Positions 34,601 through 46,441 of a stretch of 64,000 bases of DNA are shown piece after piece. Each line of letters begins with the position of its first letter. Position 1 is the stretch's first letter. A program made the translations under genes and the position numbers. The stretch lies in NCBI RefSeq assembly GCF_018294505.1, contig NC_057808.1, forward strand, positions 351,981,494-352,045,493, in the 5' to 3' direction. Source of the DNA: Triticum aestivum (lineage: Eukaryota > Streptophyta > Magnoliopsida > Poales > Poaceae). The notes under the pieces are model-generated. The model worked only from the letters and a program-made list of their open reading frames with translations. It was not told the origin of the DNA and made no database searches.

Positions 34601-36223
34601 CGTTCTTCTTCCTAGCGGGATTTCAGGCAAGATGACCGTCACCTTGGATCTCATTACTATCATTGCTATGCTAGTTGCTTCGTTCTATCGCTATGCTGCG
34701 CTACCTATTCACTTGCTCCTCAAGCCTCCCAAATTGCCATGAACCTCTAACCTTTGTCACCCTTCCTAGCAAACCGTTGTTTGGCTATGTTACCGCTTTG
34801 CTCAGCCCCTCTTATAGCGTTGTTAGCTGCAGGTGAAGATGAAGATTGCTCCATGTTGGATTATGTTTATGTTGGGATATCACAATATCTCTTATATTAT
34901 TAATGCATCTAAATATTTGGTAAAGGGTGGAAGGCTCGGCCTTATGCCTGGTGTTTTGTTCCACTCTTGCCGCCCTAGTTTCCGTCATACCGGTGTTATG
35001 TTCCCGGATTTTGCGTTCCTTACATGGTCGGGTGATTTATGGGACCCCCTTGACAGTTCGCCCTGAATAAAACTCTTCCAGCAAGGCCCAACCTTGGTTT
35101 TACCATTTGTCCAGCCTATTTCTTTTCCCTAGGGAGTCGCTCTCTCGAGGGTCATCTTATTTTAACCCCCCTGGGCCAGTGCTTCTCTAAGTGTTGGTCC
35201 GAACTGAGTAGACTGCGGGGCCCCCTCGTGGAAACTCGAGGTCTGGTTTTACTCGTAGGATGTCTCATCCGGTGTTGCCCTGAGAACGAGATATGTGCAG
35301 CTCCTATCGGGATGTCGGCGCATCGGGCGGCTTTGCTGGTTTTGTTTTACCATTGCCGAAATGTCTTGTAACCGGGACTCCGAGACTGATCGGGTCTTCC
35401 CGGGAGAAGGAATATCCTTCGTTGACCGTGAGAGCTTATCATGGGCTAAGTTGGGACACCCCTGCAGGGTATTATCTTTCGAAAGCCGTGCCCGCGGTTA
35501 TGTGGCAGATGGGAATTTGTTAATATCCGGTTGTAGATAACTTGACACTTGACCTCAATTAAAACGCATCAACCGCGTGTGTAGCCGTGATGGTCTCTTC
35601 TCGGCGGAGTCCGGGAAGTGAACACGGTTTCTGGGTTATGATTGACGTAAGTAGGAGTTCAGGATCACTTCTTGATCATTGTTACTTTCGCGACCGTTCC
35701 GTTGCTTCTCTTCTCGCTCTTATTTGCGTAAGTTAGCCACCATACATGCTTAGTCGCTGCTGCAACCTCACCACCTTTACCCCTTCCTTTCCCTTTAAGC
35801 TTTGCTAGTCTTGATACCCATGGTAATGGGATTGCTGAGTCCTCGTGGCTCACAGATTACTACACCACCAGTTGCAGGTTCAGGTTATGCGATGATCATG
35901 ACGCGAGAGCGATGTTCACTTGTTTTGGAGTTCTTCTTCTGCTTCTTCGTCGATCAGGGGATAGGTTCCAGGTCGGCAGCCTGGGGTAGCAGGGTGGATG
36001 TCGTTTGAGCTTCTGTTTATGTTTCATCCGTAGTCGGATGTTGTTCTCATGTATGATGTATTGATGTAATCTTGCGGCATTGGTATGCCTTGTATGTATC
36101 CCCAAATATTATGTAATGTTGATGTGATGATATCCACCTTGCAAAAGCGTCTTCAAGATGCGCTTCTATCCTTGGTGGGACCTTCGTGTTCCTTTAGGAT
36201 AGGGTCGCATCTTGGGCGTGACA
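31674..36223 (+). mobile_element. Inner solo LTR (4.55 kb) nested in the outer solo LTR
   Basis: It starts TGTAACGCCCC at 31674 and ends TGGGCGTGACA at 36223, flanked by GCCTT at 31669-31673 and 36224-36228. Its sequence parallels the outer LTR throughout (for example tttctggcag and gggtggaaggctcggcctta), so both belong to the same or closely related families. The similar 1.1-kb blocks 35145-36223 and 36229-37355 are simply the 3' ends of the two LTRs. Long GC-rich frames near 32110-32850 are not genes. Confidence 0.88.
32181..32192 (+). promoter_or_regulatory. TATA box of the inner solo LTR
   Basis: tacctatataaa is followed at 32225-32236 by the telo-box-like accctaaccctag and then GC-rich sequence. 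Confidence 0.55.
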
Positions 36224-37360
36224 GCCTTCTTCCCTCGGGTTTTTGCAAGCCCGGGGGTCATCTTTATTTAAACCCCCGGGCCAGTGTTCCTCTGAGTGCT
36301 GGTCCAAACTAGAGCCCTTTGCAGCGCCACCTCGGGGAAACTTGAGGCCTGGTTTTAGTTGTACGGACTGCTCATCCGGTGTGCCCTGAGAACGAGATAT
36401 GTGCAGCTCCTATCGGGATTTGTCGGCACATTCGGGCGGCTTTGCTGGTCTTGTTTTACCATTGTCGAATGTCTTGTAAACCGGGATTCCGAGACTGATC
36501 GGGTCTTCCCGGAAGAAGGTTTATCCTTCGTTGACCGTGAGAGCTTATAATGGGCTAAGTTGGGACACCCCTATAGGGTATTATCTTTCGAAAGCCGTGC
36601 CCGCGGTTATGAGGCAAATGGGATTTGTTAATGTCCGGTTGTAGAGAACTTGACACTTGACTTGATTAAAATACACCAACCGTGTGTGTAGCCGTGATGG
36701 TCTCTTCTCGGCGGAGTCTGGGAAGTGAACACGGTTTGAGTTATGCATGAACGTAAGTAGTTTCAGGATCACTTCTTGATCATTTCTAGCTTCGCGACCA
36801 TTGCGTTGCGTCTCTTCTCGCTCTCTTTTGCGTATGTTAGCCACCATATATGCTTAGTGCTTGCTGCAGCTCCACCTCATTACACCATCCTTTCCTATAA
36901 GCTTAAATAGTCTTGATCTCGCGGGTGTGAGATTGTTGAGTCCTCGTGACTCACAGTTTCTACCAAAACAGTTGCAGGTGCCGACGATACCAGTGCAGAT
37001 GACGCAACCGAGCTCAAGTGGGAGTTCGACGAGGAACGTGGTCGTTACTATGTTTCTTTTCCTGATGATCAGTACTGGAGCCCAGTTGGGACGATCGGGG
37101 ATCTAGCATTTGGGGTTATCTTCTTTTCTTTTGGATTTGACCGTAGTCGGTCTATGTGTGGATTTTGGATGATGTATGAATTAATTTATGTATTGTGTGA
37201 AGTGGCGATTGTAAGCCAACTCTCGTTATCCCATTCTTGTTCATTACATGGGATTGTGTGAAGATGACCCTTCTTGCGACAATACCTACAATGCAGTTAT
37301 GCCTCTAAGTCGTGCCTCGACACGTGGGAGATATAGCCGCATCGTGGGCGTTACATTTGC

Positions 37361-37840
37361 CAAGTAAGTCGCTTTGTCAGGCCTGTTGGGCTGCAAATCT
37401 TTCAAGACGAGGAGAGCTTCATTTGGCTGGCTGAGAAAATGGCCTATCAGTAATGAGAAATGGGTTGTACATTTTTAAAACACATCAAACCGGCAATTAG
37501 TTTCAAATTTCTTTTTTTCATTTCGAGATTTTAAATTGCATTAATTTTTATGCATGGACAATTTGTTGGATTTTATATTGATATACATTTATTTTTAAAA
37601 TCAGTTTGAATGTGACTCGAAATTTCGGGATTAAAAACAGTTCGGACCGCACCGAAATATGCAAAAATTCGTATAATTTTTTAACCGTGGCCATAATATG
37701 GGCTGTAATGCCAACAAAAAGAATATGGGCTCCAAAAAACCTTAAGAATTAGCAAATGGGCTGTAAATTATTAGAAATAATGGCAGATGGATTGTATGCT
37801 ATTTTCCACAGATTTGAGGCTTTCCTAAAAAAAGGTTGAC
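37361..37840. other. AT-rich DNA flanking the solo LTR
   Basis: This continues the sequence interrupted at 28495. It contains repeated 'atgggctgtaa' phrases and no coding frame. Confidence 0.4.
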
Positions 37841-39970
37841 GCACAAGCAGTGACTGTTGGATGTCCATCCAACGGCCGTCATGCTTCTTCAATCTCTGCT
37901 CTTCCTGCTCCAGACGCTCAAACAAGCGCCGGCGGGACTGCCTGCTCCCTCCTCCCCGCGGCCGGTTGTGCTGCCGCACCGGCCTCAACGCCCCACCATA
38001 CTCCCATCGCTGGCCTAGCCATCCCTCTACTCACCCACACCTGCTGTTATTTTCCGGCGACGGCAGACGAACCAGTAAACCCTCGTACAGTCGTACTTCC
38101 CTCCGCGTGGGAAACAACTGCCGAGTCTTCCCTGCCTCCGTGTCGTTCCCTTCCTAGGCCTCACCATCATCCACCGCCCTGGTGCTCTCGGTGCAGCCTG
38201 GTCAACGTGGTCAACGACCGACATGCATCTGAAGTGGACTGTACATGGAGAGGCTGACAGCTGGGTCCACGGCCGCACGCAAGGAAATGCCTCCTTATTA
38301 CGCGCAAAATAATGATTCCTCCACCTGACATCTGGGACCCACCTAAAGGGCCTCTGTATTTCGCGAAAAAATGTTACCGCCGCTGACAGCTCGGACCCAC
38401 CAGCTATATCTTCGCACGCAAGGAAGTGCCTCCTTATTACGCACAAAAAAATGAATACTCCCCCTGCTAGCAGGGACCCAGTATAGTGTCAGGCTGACTT
38501 GTGGGCCTACTAAGTTGACGGGGACGGAGGGCTTTGTCAACTTAGTCAATATGCACGATTCTAGCTCCAGTGACCGTACGATGTCCATCCAACGGCCGTA
38601 GTGCTTCTTCAACCTCTGGTCTTCTTGCTCCAACCGCCGAAACCATCGCCGGTCGTGCCTCGTGCTCCTGCCTCCCGTGGCCGGCTGCGATGCGGCGGAG
38701 GCCTCACCGCCCCTACTACTCCCACCACTGGCCAGGCCATCCCTCTACTCACCCACACCCCCTGTTATTCTGCGGTGACGGCAGCCTCACACCGCAGTGA
38801 ACCAGTGAACTCTCATACTCCTCTACGCGTGGGCATCCACTGCCGCGTCTTCCCCGGCTCCGCGTCGTCCCCTTCCTAGGCCTCGCCGTCATCCACCGCC
38901 CTGGTGCTCTCGGCGCGGCATGCTCAACATGGTCAAGGAACGACTTCCATTGGAAGAGTACTGTACGTGGAGAGGCTGACAGCTGGGTCCACAGTAGCCG
39001 CAAGGAAGTGCCTCCTTATTACGCGGAAAATAATTATTCCTCCACCTCACAGCAGGGACCCACTGGACGGGCCACCGTATTTGGCAAAAAAAACGTTTCC
39101 CCCCTGACTGCTGGGACCCACCGGACGGGCCACCGTATTTCGCGAAAAAAAGTTCCCCCCGCTGTCAGCTCGGACCCATCGGAAGTGCCTCCTCATTACG
39201 CACAAAAAAATGAATACTCCCCTGCTAGTTGGGACCCACCTTGGTGGGTGGCTGACTTGTGGGCCTACTAAGTTGATGGGGACGGAGTGCTTTGTCAACT
39301 TAGTCAATATGAACGATTCTAGCTCCAGTGATCATACGATGTCCATCCAACAGTCGTAGTGCTTCTTCAACCTCTGGTCTTCTTGCTCCAGCCGCCCAAA
39401 GCAGCGCCGGTCGTGCCGCATGCTCCTGCCTCCCGTGGCCGGCTGTGCTGCCGCGGAGGCCTCACCACCCCCTACTATTCCCACCGCTGGCCAGGCCCTG
39501 CGGCGACGACAGCCTCACACCGCAGCCGAACCAGTGAACCCTCGTACTCCTCTCCACGCGGGCTTCCACTGCCGCGTCTTCCCCGGCTCCACGTCCTCCC
39601 CTTCCTAGGCCTCGCCATCGTCCACCGCCCTGGTGCTCTCGGCGCAACGTGGTCAATGTGGTCAAGGAACGCTTCCATCGGAAGAGTACTGTACGTGGAG
39701 AGGCTGACAGCTGGGTCCACGGCCGCAGCAAGGAAGTGCCTCCTTATTATGCGCAAAATAATTATTCATCCACCTGACAGCGGGGACCCACCAGACGGGC
39801 CACCGTATTTCGCGAAAAAAACATTTCCCCCTGACTGCTGGGACCCACCAGCTAGATGTTCGCACGTAAGGAAGTGCGCCTGGGCAAAAAAATGATTCGC
39901 CCCCCTGACTGCTGGGACCCACCAGCTCCATATTCGCACGCAAGGAAGTGCCTGACAGTCGGGACTCACC
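37841..39970. repeat. Three tandem 0.72-0.76 kb units of a CACTA-type element
   Basis: The phrase atgtccatccaac occurs at 37861, 38581 and 39339, giving spacings of 720 and 758 bp. Each unit has a GC-rich part, then cgtggagaggctgacagctg, then several imperfect copies of a 'ctgacagctgggacccacc ... gcgcaaaaaa' motif, and ends cttgtgggcctactaagtt. The frames in the GC-rich part are not conserved between copies, so I do not call genes. Confidence 0.75.
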
Positions 39971-40573
39971 TGGTCGAAGCGTACGTAGCGTTGTCATTCT
40001 GGTTGCGAACGTGTACGTACATATAGGTCGATGTAGAGGCGCGCACGTGTCGTAGTAGAGGCGCGCACGTAGCATGTACACGTACGTATAGCGGCCAGTG
40101 TGCAAGAAAGAAAATACGGCCACGTACGTACATATGGGCAGGGTCTCGAACGCCTACTCGTGCATACGTACGGCCAGGGCTCGTGTACATGGCTGGGTCG
40201 AAATGGAGAAACTGCGTCGTCATCGTGTTCATGGGGAGCCAACCGGCTAGGTCGGAACAGAATGCGTCGTCGTGTTCATCGAGAGGGCTTTGACGGAACA
40301 GCCGATGGAAACGAGGCCTGGCGTACCGCAGAACGGAGGAAACGGCCTTGTGTTTGACCAGACACGATCAAAATGGGATCCTGTTCATCGGGAGGTGTCT
40401 GGCGTACCGCAAAACGGAGGAAACAGACCTCCTACGGTTGAAACGGGGGTCCTGTTGATCGGGAGGGGTGTGGCATACCGCAAAATGGAGGAAACGGACT
40501 TGTGTTGGAGCGCTACGGTCGAAACGGGGGTCCTATTCATTGGGAGGGGTGTGGCGTACCGCAAAAAGGGACT

Positions 40574-41000
40574 CCCCGGGATACTGTTCATCTCCACCAT
40601 CGACCCCCTCCAGCTTCCACGGGCTACTGTTCATCCACCATCGACCTCCTCCAGCCTCCACCTGCGACTGTTCATCCACGGGCTCCTGTTCATCCAGCCT
40701 CCACCGCGCGCTACTCCACCGGCTACTGTTCAACCAGCCCTCTCCACGGGCTCCTGTTCAACCACCCCTCCACGGGCTACTGTTCATCCAGCCCTCCACC
40801 GTCTATTGTTCATCCAGCCCTCCACGGGGTGGTCCTGTTCATCCAGCCCTCCACGGGGTCCTGTTCATCCAGCCCCAACCGGCTCGATCGATCGGGGTCC
40901 TGTTCATCCAGAGGCAACACCACGGGGTCCTGTTCATCCACCCCCATCGGGAACTGTTCATCCAACCCCCCCCCCAGCAACACTCACTGTTCATCCAGAG
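40574..41000. repeat. Subterminal array of TGTTCATCC motifs
   Basis: About 14 copies of TGTTCATCC or TGTTCAACC, mostly spaced 20-50 bp apart and embedded in 'ccctccacggg' sequence. Such arrays bind transposase in CACTA elements as a superfamily. Binding here is inferred. Confidence 0.8.
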
Positions 41001-41461
41001 GCAGCATCGATCGGCTTCAGTTAGCAGCAGTAGCGAAGGAATCGCTCGATCGGGTTCAGTTAACAGCCATCGATCGATCGCTCGGGTTCAGTAACGCGTA
41101 GCCTGCAGTGCAATCGCTCGGGTTCAGTTAGAGCCCAACGCCTCGCACCCACGCGCGTGCGTGTATGAGAGAAACGCGCATCGCTCGGCCCCGACCACCC
41201 ACAGTAACCGGGAACACCCCGATATTTTCCTCGCCCTTGCTTCTACCATGGTTTTTTCCGTCATGGACGGCCCAAAGAATGTCATGCAGCTGCGTCTCCG
41301 GCCTGCATAGGACGAAAAGCCCATTTTCTGTCATGATTTTTTGTCATAGAAGTAGGACCCCACCACATCTATGATGATACCGGGTTTTGTCACAATTATC
41401 CTCATAGAAGTGTCATAAGTATGACAGGAAAACAATTCGTTCGGCCCAAAATGTTACGGAT

Positions 41462-41478
41462 GTGTCTTTTTTGTAGTG
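41462..41478. other. CACTA terminal inverted repeat, right end
   Basis: gtgtcttttttgtagtg reads CACTACAAAAAAGACAC on the other strand. Gypsy B sequence begins at the next base. Confidence 0.7.
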
Positions 41479-41481
41479 ATT

Positions 41482-44400
41482 AGATGGGGCGATTGACGGA
41501 GGCGGAACTGCTAATCGAGCTCTGGATTGACCGAGCTGTCTTTCCGCAGGGTAGGCCGGACTCGTTTGACAGTGTCCGGAGGCTTGATGGCCGATGAAGT
41601 GTTCGGCTTGATAAGTCCGCTCTATACCTCAGCTGCAAGGGCCATAGTGTGCTCCTCAGTATGGAGGGAGCGCTCCATGTTTCCATTGACTGTGATAACG
41701 CCACACAGCCCAGGCATTTTGAGCTTTAAGTAAGCGTAATGCGGGACTGCATTGAAGCGGGCGAAGGCGGTACGTCCGAGCAGTGCATGATAACCACTGC
41801 AGAAGGGGACGGTGTCGAAGATCAAGTCTTCACTTCGGAAGTTGTCCGGTGAACCGAAGACTACTTCTAGTGTTAACGAGCCCGTGCAGCGGGCCTCGAC
41901 GCCGGGTATCACGCCTTTAAAGATGGTGTTACTAGGCTTGATTCTTGATGGATCAATACCCATTTTACGGATAGTGTCTTGATAGATCAAGTTAAGACTG
42001 CTGCCGCCATCCATAAGATCTCGAGTGAGATGGTATCCGTCGATAATTGGATCGAGGACCAGGGCTGCCGAGCCTCCATGACAGATACTGGTGGGGTGGT
42101 CCCTACGATCGAAGGTGATCGGACAAGCCGACCACGAGTTGAATTTAGGGGCGACGGGCTCTACGGCGTAGACGTACCTTAGTGCGCGCTTGCGCTCCCT
42201 TTTGGGATATGCATGACATATATCATGTTCACTATTTTCACCTCATGGGGACATTTCTTTTGTCCCCCTGCGTTCGGTGGGCGGGGCTCATCATCGTCCT
42301 CGCTTGGCGGCCCTTTCCCCTTATGTTCGGTATTTAACTTACCGGCCTGTTTGAAAACCCAACGGTTTCTGTTGGAGTAGTTGGCAGGCTTGTCGGGGTG
42401 CCATGAATCTGGCAAGGCCGATCGAGTATTTTTTCCAAATTAGATGGACCATCTTTATTTCCTTTGAATGGCTTCTTCCGCTGACTGGATTTAGAGCCAC
42501 TGAATCCGGCGTTAACCGCTGTGTCTTTAGTTTCTTCATTGTTTTGACGCTTATGTTTGTTGCGTCGTGGCCTGCCATTATCGTCCCTGACTTCGGAGGT
42601 GCCAGGGTCGCTGGTACTGTTGCTTCTACGAGCCAACCAGTTGTCCTCTCCAGCGCAGAAGCGGGTCATGAGTGCGGTAAGGGCTGCCATAGACTTCGGC
42701 TTTTCCTGACCGAGATGTCAGACGAGCCATTCGTCGCGGACGTTATGTTTAAAGGCCGCGAGGGCTTCAGCGTCCGGACAGTCGACGATTTGGTTCTTTT
42801 TAATTAAGAACCTAGTCCAGAGTTTGCGGGCTGACTCTCCGGGTTGCTGGACTATATGGCTAAGGCCATCGGCGTCCGGGGGCTAGACATAGGTACCTTG
42901 GAAGTTGCCTCGAAAGGCATTCTCCAAGTCTTCCCAGCTACCAATAGAGTTCTCTGGTAGGCTGTTCAACCAGTGCCGTGCTGGTCCTTTCAGCTTTAGG
43001 GGGAGGTACTTAATGGCGTGGAGATCGTCGCGGCGAGCCATGTGAATATGGAGAAGAAAATACTCAATCCATACCGCGGGATCTGTCGTTCCATCGTATA
43101 ATTTGATGTTTACGGCTTTAAACCCTTCTAGAAATTGATGCTGCATTACCTCATCGGTAAAGCACAAGGGGTCTGCAGCGCCTCTGTATCGGGCAACGTC
43201 ACGATGGAGTTCTGATGACATCCGTGTTAGGTTTTCGGCCCGAGTTTGGTTATGCCTATCGCGCCAAGCTTGAAGGCCGTCGTCTCTCGTTGGAGCGCGT
43301 CCCCTTGATCCGTAGATTGATCTGGTCTAGCCGGCTCTGTTGTCTAGGTCCTAATGTAAGTCGTAGGTGTAGCCCGGAGCCGCTACCTCTTTGCCTCGAC
43401 AGCGAGGTGGCGCGGGCTGATGTTCGGCGTAAGCAGCCGATCTGTCTCGCCCATGTGGTGGCCGGTCTGGTTCATAAGCATGATTATATCTTGACGGTAT
43501 TGGCTCAAGGGCCTCGTCGTCGAATTGTGGCAGTAGCCGACGCTTCGGATAACTCTTTGTTGGGCGCTCGAGGCTGTATTCCTCGGCTGCAAGGACCTGG
43601 GTCCATCTATCGTTGAGTGTATCCTGTTCGGCTTGAAGCTGTTGCTGTTTCTTTTTTAGGCTCCTCGCAGTTGTGATGAGTTGTTGTTTAAAGCGTTCTT
43701 GCTCGAGGAGTTCCTCTAGCATGATGAAATCTTCATTTCCGAGGCTGACTTCCTCCTCGAAGGGCGGTAAATAGTTATTGTCCTCCTAATCCTCATTCTC
43801 GGCCAGTTTGTCTGGGTTGACTTGTCTGTCTTCCCAATCATCCTGCTCTATGGCAGGCTCGACAGGGTGGTCAGAGTCTTTGGCATTCTCCAGAGTGTCA
43901 TTGTCTCCGGTGCCGATATTGCTTTCTTTCTCCCGCCGCGATCGTGAGTGGCGCCGCTGACATTGACGCTTTGGTGGTACCTCGACAGGCTTGTCCTCGA
44001 TCGGATCCTGATTGCCAGCATCGTCCTCTTTGGGTGTATGCACCATGTACACGTCGTATGTAGAAGTGGCGGTCCACCGTCCGGTGATAGGTGGGTTTTG
44101 GCCTGGTTCGGCTTGTGCATCGTCGTCCATACCGTCGATGTCTTCGGAGCCGTAGTCGAGCATGTCGGTTAAGTCTTCGACAGTGGCTACCAAGTGGGTG
44201 GTGGGTGGGACGTAAAATTCCCCGCACTCAGCCCCTGGTTCGGGCTCGGCGTAATTCGGAGGTGATACCTCCGTGATGGCGAGAGACCGCATTAAGTCCA
44301 AGGCCTCGCTTAGGAGTGAAGGCCGGATGGGGAACCGAGGACCTGCGGGGCTGGGCATGGCATATTCTACCAGGCTGTGCTCACTAGACGTAGACCACAA

Positions 44401-44886
44401 GAGTTCGGAGTTGGCATCCAGAGGCGAGTTCGGCTCTCCGATGACAAGCAGAGTCCTGTTTGATTCCAGGCTCGCCGAATACATAGTTGCCTCTGGGTCT
44501 TCGGCAAAGAGCTCCATGGTAGGAGAGGGTCCGGTTGGTTTCAGACTCCCATCTTCGGATGAGGTGGCCTGCTCTGGATCTATGGCCAGGGCAGGGATGA
44601 TAGTTGGTCTTTGAGCGGTGCCTGATGATGGATCCGACGGGTTTCCTTCTTGGAGATGAGGAATAGTGGTCGAGGCTGTGAACCCTTCGAAGATCAAGTC
44701 TCCTCGGATATCGGCGACGTAATTCAGGCTCCCGAATATGATCTGATGACCAGGGGCGTAGCTGTCGATCTATTCAAGGCGACCAATTGAATTGGCGCGC
44801 AGAGCGAAGCCGCCGAATACGAAAAGCTGACTGGGGAGGAAGGTCTCCCCGGAAACAGCATTGTTGTTGATGATCGAATGAGCCAT
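41482..44886 (-). pseudogene. gag: Gag-protease of gypsy element B, degenerate and truncated
   Basis: The frame starts at ATG 44886, after the LTR and primer-binding site. A long acidic N-terminal region and a Gln/Arg-rich coiled-coil stretch (around 43600-43700) precede a gag domain with LKGPARHWLNSLPENSIGSW. A protease with the catalytic MDGGSS lies near 42012. The main frame has four in-frame stops, all TAG (44772, 43788, 43353, 42885, first base on the minus strand). Frameshifts follow near 42400 and 42180. RT and integrase are missing because the element ends at the CACTA border. The sequence differs from the Tat element at 2345-15354, so it is not that element's fragment. Confidence 0.8.
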
Positions 44887-44958
44887 CGAACCTTCTTCCG
44901 ACGACACAGTGGAACTCTCAATGAAAGCACCAATGTCGGTGTCAAAACCGGCCAATCT

Positions 44959-44977
44959 CGGGTAGGGGGTCCCGAAC
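44959..44977 (-). other. Primer-binding site of gypsy element B
   Basis: On the minus strand the LTR end ...GACGCACA is followed directly by GTTCGGGACCCCCTACCCG. The tRNA was not assigned. Confidence 0.6.
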
Positions 44978-45407
44978 TGTGCGTCTGAGGATTGAAGGTA
45001 ACAGGAGACAAAGGGGACACGATGTTTACCAGGTTCGGGTCCTCTTAATCGAGGTAATACTCTACTTCCTGCTTGATTGACTTTGATGAGTATAGGGGTT
45101 ACAAGAGTTGATCTACCTCGAGATTGTAATGGCTAAACCCTAGATGTCTAGCCTATATGAATTCTGATAGCCTCTATGGACTAAACCCTCCGGTTTATAT
45201 AGACACTGGAGGGGCCTAGGGTTGTACAGAGTCGGTTTACAGAAGAAGGAAACTACACATCCAGACGCCAATCTTGCCATCCACGCAAAGGAGAGTCCCA
45301 TCCGGACACGGGGAAAGGTCTTCTACCTTGTATCTTCACGGCCAATCAGTCCAACCCATGTCACATAGCCCGGACACCTGAGGACCCCTTAATCCAGGAC
45401 TCCCTCA
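44978..45407 (-). repeat. 5' LTR of gypsy element B
   Basis: 430 bp. On the minus strand it starts TGAGGGAGTCCTGG, has the TATA-like TATATAAACCGGAGGG, and ends GCACA. AAGGC (45408-45412) is the expected target duplicate, but the matching LTR and duplicate are missing. Confidence 0.8.
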
Positions 45408-45412
45408 AAGGC

Positions 45413-46441
45413 TCCACACCTTCCCTTTTCATGTGAATTTAATGATAATGAAACCTTAGCTTCTTATGCTAATGGTATATATGATTACTATGATGTGGAA
45501 CGAATAGAAGAATTGTTACTTTTAAGGGTGCATATGAACTTGAATCTTTGTTTGAAAATTTTGAAGATTTTGATGATTCAGTTTATAGACCTGAAAATTT
45601 TGCTATCCTTAAATATTTCTATGATAATTATAAATACAATTACAATATTGATGCATTTATTGAGAGAGTCTCTGCTGTCCAAGAAGAGACTAATATTTTG
45701 CAGGAGTCTTTGGAAGAAGAAATTGATGAAACTATTAGCTCATTGGATGAAAAAGATGATGAGGAGAGCGAAGAACAAAAGGAGGAAGAGCGGATTGATC
45801 TCCCGTGCTCACCTTCTAATGAGAGTAACTCTTCAACTCATACATTGTTTAATTTCCCTTCATTCTTACCGAAGGATGAATGCTATGATAACGTTGTTTC
45901 TTTTGAAATATCCCTTTTTGATGAACTTGATGCTTGTGGCCATGATGCCAATATGAATTATGCTTATGGAGATGAACTTGCTATGGTTCCTTATATTAAG
46001 AATGAAATTGTTGCTATTGCACCCAAGCATGATAGTCCTATTATCTTTTTGAATTCTCCAAACTACACTATATTGGAGAAGTTTGCTCTTATTAAGGATT
46101 ATATTGATGGGTTGCCTTTTACCACTACAAATGATAATTTTGATGAGTATAATATGCATGGGCTTGCTGCTCCTACTTGCAATTATTATGAGAGAGGAAC
46201 TACATCTCCGCCTCTCTATGTTTCCAACATGATAAAATTGCAAGAAACTGCTTATGCTATGTATTGGCCTTTACTTGATGTTCATGAATTGTTCTTGTAT
46301 GACATGCCGATGCATAGGAAGAGAGTTAGACTTCATCATTGCTTGATATGTGTTGTTTTGTGCTCACTACTAAATGCCAAATCATTGTTAATTAAAATTG
46401 GCTTTGATATACCTTGGGATCCGGGTGAATCCATTACTTGA
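45413..46441 (+). pseudogene. Extra ORF of Athila-type element A, 5'-truncated and frameshifted
   Basis: Most of this stretch encodes one open frame of about 300 residues (45548-46441) that is acidic, low in complexity and rich in Asn/Asp/Tyr, ending GFDIPWDPGESIT. It lies in the plus orientation upstream of the untranslated region and 3' LTR of element A. That is the place of the extra ORF in Triticeae Athila-lineage families such as Sabrina and Fatima. A frameshift near 45515 separates it from the residual upstream frame. The 5' side is cut by insertion of element B. The function of this ORF is unknown. Confidence 0.6.

Larger units (their letters stand above)
28496..37355 (+). mobile_element. 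Outer solo LTR (about 4.3 kb), interrupted by a second solo LTR
   Basis: It runs TGTAACACCCC ... GGGCGTTACA with TTTGC duplications on both sides. No gag, pol or second LTR is present, so it is a solo LTR left by LTR-LTR recombination. Without the inner LTR it is 4,305 bp. The length, the TGTAAC start and the GC-rich block below a TATA box resemble Triticeae Sukkula/LARD-type LTRs, but the family name is from memory only. Frames in the GC-rich block (about 29050-29500) are incidental. Confidence 0.85.
39971..41478. mobile_element. CACTA (En/Spm) terminal region
   Basis: The right end is the inverse of CACTACAAAAAAGACAC, which matches the start of many Triticeae CACTA elements. Subterminal sequence is highly repetitive, as in that superfamily. 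It contains imperfect repeats of 'ggcgtaccgcaaaacggaggaaac' at about 40318-40570, the TGTTCATCC array, and then short repeats of ctcgatcgggttcagtta. The left TIR was not found in the window. No transposase was found. Confidence 0.65.

Noticed and set aside
35145..37355. A 1.1-kb tandem duplication
   Set aside because: Explained by the 3' ends of the inner and outer solo LTRs lying next to each other.
37850..39900. Several 60-180-codon frames in the CACTA units
   Set aside because: The three tandem units carry different frames with indels between them, so coding is not conserved.
40272..41101. Overlapping frames of 200-250 codons
   Set aside because: Low-complexity translation of the TGTTCATCC array, open in several frames at once.
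8360..44886. Element B as the missing piece of the Tat element
   Set aside because: Gag and protease sequences, LTRs and primer-binding sites differ clearly, and the Tat element is complete by itself.
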